Shown here: positions 57,588 through 64,000 of the stretch, in pieces
How the letters are laid out: the number at the start of each line of letters is the position of its first letter
Numbering within the stretch: position 1 is the first letter of the stretch
From: Siphonodentalium dalli
Lineage: Eukaryota > Mollusca > Scaphopoda > Gadilida > Siphonodentaliidae
Assembly: GCA_032622095.1 (NCBI GenBank)
Contig: CP136066.1
Span: 107,283,319-107,347,318 of the forward strand
Reading direction: 5' to 3'
DNA: 64,000 nucleotides
Position numbers and translations under genes: made by a program
The notes under the pieces: generated by a model
What the model saw: the letters and a program-made list of their open reading frames with translations, nothing else
The model's database searches: none
Told to the model about the DNA's origin: nothing

Positions 57588-58534
57588 GGGGACTGGACTC
57601 CTCGTCGGAAGTAAATTTCGCCGGAATGGACATTTCGCCGAAAGTCATTTTCGACGGAATATTATAATCCTGTGAACTGCTAATTAGTCATTAGTGAAGA
57701 CTTATTGACATAGGTACTATGACAACAAACTTTGGGCTTCCTCGCACGTGTGATTATTACAATCATTTGTGTTTTGCCGACAACAGTGTTACCTGAGGTG
57801 TGTTCAGGTAATTACAAATCACCCGAAGCCAGTGGTGATCCGTAGTAAGTATGTTGTTTTAGTGACTGCTATAGGGTATATATATCACTGGCTTTATCAC
57901 ATTTTCCTCATCATCCAAAATGGATAGAACTACGAATGTTGAGTTGTGTATTGCTTGTCATAAAACTGTGTAAGCGCACAATAATGCAATAACTTGCGAT
58001 AAATGTGAGAAATGGAATCATTTACGTTGTGGTACCAGAACCAGCATCACCAATAGCATCGGCAGATCATGACGACCAACCTGCATCACCAGCTCCTTCG
58101 ACCCTCAATGCAACATACGTGGTCGTTAATCTATCAGTTCCATCATCGGCCAAAGGAAATATGACTCGTGCGCTCTGGTAGAGATTGTCCAACAACATCA
58201 ACTCCAGTTCCATGTCATGTTTGGTTCACTGTTTATTATGTTTATTTATATATGTTTTCGTTCATAGTGTTTTTTTCCATATTATATGACTAATAAAATG
58301 AATGAGTATATTATATTATAGTTTGATTATTATGTCCCAATTGTCACAAAATACACCTACATTATTAAATTTATTCCCGCGAAAAGTCGTATATCTCGGC
58401 GAAATGTCTTACTCTTAAATTACAGCGACCTTCGGCGAAGTTGTCGTCAGTTTCCGGCGAACTGTCCCAAATCTCAGCGAAGCGTCCGGAAAATTGTTCC
58501 GGCGAAATTTACTTTCCGCGAGCAGTCTGGTATT
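57588..58534. mobile_element. MULE-like non-autonomous element with 9-bp target duplication
   Basis: CATTAAATG at 57579-57587 and 58535-58543. The ends are inverted repeats: GGAAGTAAATTTCGCCGGAA near 57604 and its inverse near 58500, with further 'cggcgaaatg' blocks inside each arm. A 9-bp duplication with long inverted ends fits Mutator-like elements. Contains the zinc-finger remnant 57920..58072. Confidence 0.85.
57920..58072 (+). pseudogene. PHD-like zinc-finger remnant in the MULE-like element
   Basis: MDRTTNVELCIACHKTV, a stop (TAA at 57971), then in the same frame AITCDKCEKWNHLRCGT. The spacing C-x2-C ... C-x2-C-x4-H-x2-C is PHD/treble-clef-like. The frame then enters 'accagcatcaccaatagcatc', suggesting an internal deletion. 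Such fingers occur in proteins carried by animal DNA transposons. Confidence 0.6.
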
Positions 58535-58599
58535 CATTAAATGACTTTCTGGTCATTCAAGGATCAATACAATAGAGGTTGATTAGTTTATTGAGATAC

Positions 58600-60670
58600 T
58601 TAATAACTTATACATCTTTAATAATCTTTAATAACGATGCTTATTAAAGTTATTTCCAGTTCCACCCCTATTTGACTGAGACCACTGCCTTGCATTACCA
58701 TGGCAATTGCCATAATTCCCTGAGAATGGGAATTTGCACACGATTTCCTTGGGAATAAGATTAAGAATACAAAAGATATATATAAAAGTTAAAACACTCA
58801 TTATTGGACCAAACTCCATCAAACTTCGTACAGTAATAGTTTGAATATTAATACATACGCCAATGAACTTTATTTGTTATATTAAATTATATTTCCCATT
58901 TTTTTAACTTGTGTTCAGCTTTTAACTTAAGTTTTATGAGGGCCCATTGGCCCAATCAGATTGGCATTGCCAATTGGATGGGTGACCGGCTGGCGATTCC
59001 GGTGGTGCCAACTTTCGGTGCACCTCATGCGGTTGCACTTTTCTCTCTAGTTCGATTACACTCGCAAATTTTGAAATGACATATGAGAGAGAAAAGAGAT
59101 AGACTAGACTAGTCACTAGAGACGAAAGTAGAGCCAGGCAGTCACCGCACTCCGCAGAGGCCAAAAAAAAAAAATGGTCAGAATTCCTTTTTCTTTTGGA
59201 ATCCATGATGATTACATTAACAATCATTAAATCCTTAATAATCACACGGGATGACTCCAGTACCATTAGTATTTACTGCAACGTTTACCATTGTGTTTTG
59301 TAGTTTGTGTTCTTTTTGACGGGACAGTTGATCCCTTTTAAAATAGAGAATTTCACAAGTTACAACCGCCGAAAATATAAATTTTTGATGTCAACCATTG
59401 TTTATGGGACAAGTCCATTTGTTGCTAGGTATGTATTGACCAAGTTGCGTCTAATTTATACATTATATCTCTTTTGTTGAGACATAAATGGTTAATGCTG
59501 GTGATAAATATAATACTTTTTGGCCACTAAACGAAATTAAGATGATAATTATATCTTATTCACTAAATGTAATATTTATAAGGAAAATTAGCATCCCCAT
59601 TGACAAATCTAGTTAGACTCGTCCCGTCGGTTTCCGGAATTACGGAGAAAAGTCTAAAATGTAAATTATATATATTTTTAAATGCTTCTTTAATTGCATT
59701 ATATTATAAATTAAATATGCATAGAGCCGCCTATATCTTCTTCCATATTTACCTTTATATTTGTTTTTCTTGGTTTATTAAAGTAAACAGATATTAAGTG
59801 CGAGACTTCAGCGTCATTGATCAACAGTAGGGATTTCCGCGTCTTAATTGCCCTCAAATCCGTTCAAATAAAGGTGAACTGAAATGAAATCGGAAACTCT
59901 ATCTTATTTAATATAATTCCCGCTTATATTAAGAAGTAATTATCCGAACATGGTGACCCAAAAAAACGGCAAAAGGGGGCAGTGTGTTAGTCCCAGGGCC
60001 AGGGTTCAATAACCCGAGGGTTAGTCAAAAGTGGTATACCAGACCATCATCTGACATGTAGTGACGTGACAAAAAAAATGAAGTGGATTATAATTATTTT
60101 CACTTTCTACAGCTCAAACATGGTTGAAGTTGAACAGAAACGTACTGCCAACGATGATGCAGAAGCAGTAAATAAACTGGTAAAATGATTCGGACGATGT
60201 CATATTCCAATCATATCACATATGAACTATGAAAAATTCCATGTGAACAATAAATTTATACAGTTCCGAGCTGAATTTCCACGTGTTGCTCTTCGAGTGT
60301 TTGTTTACGTCGATGATAGAAATATCGTCACTTCGAAACTTAGGTTTCTACTTTTAGCACGATTTCCAAACATTTGCCTGTATGAACAAACATTATTTAC
60401 ACACACCATCAGAATCTTCAAAATATCCCGTTCCAAGTGCCATGCTTGTTCGGTCAGAATAAACACGAATCGCACCAAAGTGAATCAAAATAATGAGGTC
60501 AATTGGTATCGTTACGTCACAATTATTTAAATTATGTGTCCATCTGCGTAACTGCACGCGCAATTGTACGTTGGTGTTCAAAGTGGGAGAATCAGCTGAT
60601 CTGGGATTATTTTGTCACATCTTATCTTTAGAATTAATAGCATTTTTTAGTGGTTGAAAGTGTGTAATAA
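58600..60670. other. Intergenic stretch between MNS1 and CHTOP
   Basis: No recognisable coding exon. It should hold, or lie near, the 5' ends of MNS1 (minus) and CHTOP (plus). Minus-strand ATG codons followed directly by GT occur at 58701 (GCCATG|GTAATG) and 59291 (ACAATG|GTAAAC), either of which could be a Met-only first exon for MNS1. This is speculative. Confidence 0.3.
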
Positions 60671-60675
60671 ACAGA

Positions 60676-61393
60676 ATAATCAATTGGTTTCGATGATTAC
60701 GTGACATAATTCACTCGGGTAGCCGGTCCTATTGGTAAAACCCTCGCTCACTCGGGTTTTACCAGGCCCAGCTCCCAGACCTGTTTAATCGTGCGGGAGA
60801 CTACCGGTTTGAGGCCTCATCTCCCGCGCTCCCGGATTAAGCTTGTAATCTCACGGTTTCAATCAAATAAAAAAAAAAAAAAATTTAATGTCAATATTCT
60901 CAGAACGTGGTGTTTTAATTCGGCGAAACGCTGCCGAAATGACAGTGACGAAGTTGTTGATAGTCCATCGAAATGATGCCGATATGACTCCAAGTATAGG
61001 GATTTGTAGGCCGAAGAATTTTCTTGGTTTTAAATGTTATAATGCTAGACATTGATATCACTAATGAAACAGATTATCAACAAAAAATATTCAATTATTT
61101 TTATTTGAATAAATACATTCAAATGTGATCAGAAATATGCATTTACACTAATTCATCCTTTGAAAAGTGAAGATTAATTACATTTAACTACTTTAAAATC
61201 ATTACCCACCATTTTTCGAAGGAAGAAATAGTGAAAATGTTACTTTTTAGCTGCAATTTGTAATCTCCCTGACAAGACCCAAATCTCCCTGACTGAAGGG
61301 GCAGAATCTCACTGACAGATTTTTAGGCATTAAACAGGTCTGCCGGCTCCCCTCGTGAATTATATCACGTAATCATCGAAACCAATTGATTAC
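60676..61393. mobile_element. ~0.7-kb element with ~45-bp inverted ends
   Basis: 'aatcaattggtttcgatgat' plus 'tacgtgacataattcac' at the left and the inverse at 61353-61393. 'cagacctgtttaat' (60777) and 'attaaacaggtctg' (61331) form an inner inverted pair. The interior has a 'gggagactaccggtttgagg' segment and a 13-A run. No transposase seen. Confidence 0.7.
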
Positions 61394-61639
61394 TCTCTAT
61401 ATAATCACTTGAGAAATCAAGCTAATTCACACAAAAAAACATGTTATACCATGAAATATTCCTGATCATTCTTCAGTGGCTACTCTTGGGATCCAAATAA
61501 GCATACCCGTATGCTTATTAATTTTTGGAAAAGTTGCGCCCTGTATATGGTTTAAAAGCAGGATTGTCAAGAAATTTATACTATAGGCCCATCAGAATTG
61601 CTGGAGCCTTTAATCAGACCAGGAAAAGATAGTACAAAC

Positions 61640-62425
61640 CAGGGGTGCCGCGATTAATCGTATAATCGATGAACCGTTGATAAAGCCGATAATCGATTAC
61701 CATTTCCGTAGTCGACTAATCTCTGTTATTTATTTCGGACGATGTGCTGGGTATTATTGAAGACCGTGTTTGTTTTACAGTTTAATCTACATGTACAACC
61801 GAAGGTTTAACAACATTTTATCGTGCATCGGAGAGAGTCTGACAACATGAGTATACCGGTACTTAGATGTTACTAGTACAGTCGATCACTTATCGTGTGG
61901 TGACTAACAAATGAAACTCACTATTACTATCAGAATCACTTAACTTGTTTTGAGTCCTGAAATTTCTGGGTGGGGGGGGGGGGTATGTTTGTGATTGTTA
62001 CCCACTCTGGAAGTTTGCTGAAACTTATATAGTTTCTGCGACGTTAGATTCCGTTTTAGGAACCGCCGGCGGTGCGTCATGCATTCCTATTCTTATATTG
62101 TTTGTATGTTTGGCTATTCATAACACTGAAATTAATGGTAATATGTTCGTTCTAATGAACTCACAATTATCATAACCTTGACGTCGCCGAGAAATGTGCT
62201 GGTATTGAATACATTGTGCTCATTAGTCATTACCGGTGGTTTATGGTGCACATAATTATTAACGTAAAAAATACATCAGCAGAGTTTTTTAACCAACGCC
62301 CATCCAATAGGCCATATTACGGAATACGGTACTTCCACTGTTGATATTAGGTACGATTAATCGATTATAATCGATTATTGACGACCGATTATCGATTATC
62401 AAAATAAATAATCGTGGCACCTCTA
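61640..62425. mobile_element. hAT-like element, intact ends with 8-bp target duplication
   Basis: GTACAAAC at 61632-61639 and 62426-62433, fitting the hAT preference nTnnnnAn. Ends CAGGGGTGCCGCGATTAATC and inverse ATAATCGTGGCACCTCTA. 786 bp, non-coding. This copy defines the boundaries of the family also found at 16224 and 37313. Confidence 0.88.
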
Positions 62426-63085
62426 GTACAAACATGTTGCTGGAAGTCTGTTTGGTATTAAACTCCTATGACAACACACAGTGTACAATATGAGAAATAT
62501 ATATGAATAACCTTATAGCATTTCAGATAGACTTGATTCCATGTTGTAAATTACCACCATGTACTCTTATTCCGCCCCATACTCTTATTGGATTTAGCAG
62601 AATTGTCCACCCTGTACTCTTATTCTGCACCGTATACTTATTTGGACCCCAAGAGTAACATCTGGACCTCATCTACATAATTATTAATCAGAATCAGTCA
62701 GAACAGTGTGTTAATTCAGATCGTAATTGCAATGTAACCAGGCTGAATCAACCACATGGCTTTTAGCGATGTCCTCTTCAATATCTTTCAGAATGAGGCA
62801 AAAATAATTGTCAATGTGTGTAGCCCTGAAAAGTATTATCATGATCAGCGTTCGCAGGCATATAAAATAAAATTATTGTTTATTACTCCCTGTTGGTTTT
62901 ATTTAGTGGCAGATACACATACATGTTATAGACATTAATCTGTGGATCGGGTTGGAGAATAATCAGAATATGTCAGGAGGGGAACTTTGGGTGGGTGGGG
63001 GGGGGGGAGGACCCTAGTGGAAACCCTGATTTAGTATAGAAAGGGTTAAGTAATAAATTGTTAAATTAAATATTCTCTTTTGCAG

Positions 63086-63166
63086 ATACCCTTCAGTCAT
63101 GGGTGACCGGCATGTGCCTACAAAAATTGTGCTCAAAAGCACAACAAGAATGTCTCTAAATGATAG
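63086..63166 (+). CDS. CHTOP: CHTOP first coding exon (gene continues past window)
   Basis: CHTOP (chromatin target of PRMT1) is an arginine/glycine-rich nuclear protein that acts with the TREX mRNA-export complex. The acceptor TTCTCTTTTGCAG is followed by 13 bases of 5' UTR, then ATG at 63099. The frame reads MGDRHVPTKIVLKSTTRMSL then ND and a split Arg codon at donor GTGAGG. KIVLKSTTRMSLNDR matches human KVVLKSTTKMSLNER, the hallmark N-terminal motif. The acceptor before the ATG implies at least one non-coding 5' exon upstream. The RGG-rich body is not in the remaining 830 bp, so it must lie beyond the window end. Confidence 0.9.
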
Positions 63167-64000
63167 GTGAGGAAGAATGACATGGACAACAAAAAACATG
63201 TCCAAGCATACCACACAAGAAGTTCCACACACCAGCTATGCTTTTATATCAGAATGGGGTTCTATGTTTCACAACTCTTTCAGTCATGAATTCAGTTTGA
63301 TAAACCGCATTATCCAGTTGCATTTTCAGTGGTGCAAACCTGGTGCTTTCATTAGTATGACTGCCTATCTCAAAGAGTGGCACCATACAGAATATCAGTA
63401 CCCAACGAGCATTGATCTATCCAAATGCTCTAATGAAATGAAAGCTTGTTAACTGCTTCTGAACGAGTTGAATACATTACCAAAGAAGATAACATGTGAA
63501 ACATCTGTTATCTTAATGAGTCTTGGCTGCTTTTGTAAATTTTCAATTTAGAGATGGTACTGTATATAACATTATGTCCCATAGTGGACATATTGCATCA
63601 CCAAAAAAAAAGCCAGATAATCTGAGCTGATTGATACATTACACTTATTTGTGAAGTGCTGCTGTTGTGTGACAAATGCCCAAGAGAGTCGAGGCTTCAT
63701 TGATAATTTTTGCTTTGCAGTTTAATTCTCAAGCGTTCAGTTAAGTTTCTCAATGCAATGTCCTGCAAACTTATGTTTGAAGCATATATCTTACCCATAT
63801 GCTCATAGAATTGATGCTGTTGATTTCTGACTTGTCTAAAAGGCACTGAGCATGTTTGATGCTCATTCTAGAGTCTGTGATGATCTCACAATATTTGTAG
63901 CATACTTTATGCAAGATTTCCGGGCATTTCGATGTCTTCTATCACTAGGCAACAAGCATATTGATGCTTTTAGATTTCAATAGGTTTCTTGTCCATTATT
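63167..64000 (+). other. CHTOP: First part of CHTOP intron
   Basis: Follows donor GTGAGG. A 91-codon plus-strand frame at 63177..63452 begins ten bases into the intron and shows no known domain; its codon content does not suggest a real exon. No CHTOP exon 2 motif (FTNML-like) was found. Confidence 0.5.

Noticed and set aside
63177-63452. 91-codon plus frame after CHTOP exon 1
   Set aside because: Starts within the intron just after a strong donor; no acceptor or known domain. Kept only as an intron note.
1-64000. CRISPR arrays, bacterial operons, rRNA or tRNA genes
   Set aside because: Spliced genes and repeats show a eukaryotic genome; no cloverleaf or rRNA motif was recognised by eye, though a tRNA scan was not possible.

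Overview
This is a repeat-rich, AT-rich window from an animal nuclear genome. Short exons with GT/AG splice sites, dense MITE-type insertions, degenerate LINEs and degenerate tandem repeats all fit a marine invertebrate. The repeat style (for example, tails rich in 'cggacggacgg' beside 'ctatagtcc' and 'gggggacaa') suggests a lophotrochozoan, probably a mollusc. That taxonomic guess is inference.

Three genes were recovered by joining exons by hand. (1) PIGF, minus strand, five coding exons between 25091 (ATG) and 3710 (stop). All splice phases agree and the product is 227 residues with the family signature near the C terminus. (2) MNS1, minus strand, nine exons between 49258 and 34787 (stop), with consistent phases and about 502 residues. 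Only the exon carrying the initiator Met upstream of 49258 is not securely placed. (3) CHTOP, plus strand, first coding exon at 63086..63166; the rest of the gene lies beyond the window. PIGF and MNS1 are head-to-tail on the minus strand. CHTOP runs divergently from MNS1, so the start of MNS1 and the 5' end of CHTOP must lie in 49.3-63.1 kb.

Layout: 1-3.7 kb is repeats, including four copies of a ~158-bp unit. 3.7-25.1 kb is PIGF, with introns full of MITEs and a ~3.15-kb long-inverted-repeat element in intron 1. 25.1-34.8 kb is intergenic, with TTAA-flanked MITEs, a CR1-like reverse-transcriptase fragment and foldback elements. 34.8-49.3 kb is MNS1, with a three-layer nest of transposons in one intron. 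49.3-63.1 kb is intergenic, with a dead APE-type LINE (53.2-56.8 kb), a MULE-like remnant with a 9-bp target-site duplication, a long-TIR element and a hAT-like element with an 8-bp target-site duplication. 63.1-64 kb is the start of CHTOP.

The genes do not form a pathway: GPI-anchor synthesis, ciliary/flagellar axoneme structure and mRNA export. The main material for discovery is the transposon record. It includes three MITE families that all use TTAA and end in AGG/CCT, several nested insertions whose layers can be dated relative to each other, and several elements with readable target-site duplications. No undescribed multi-gene system is evident.
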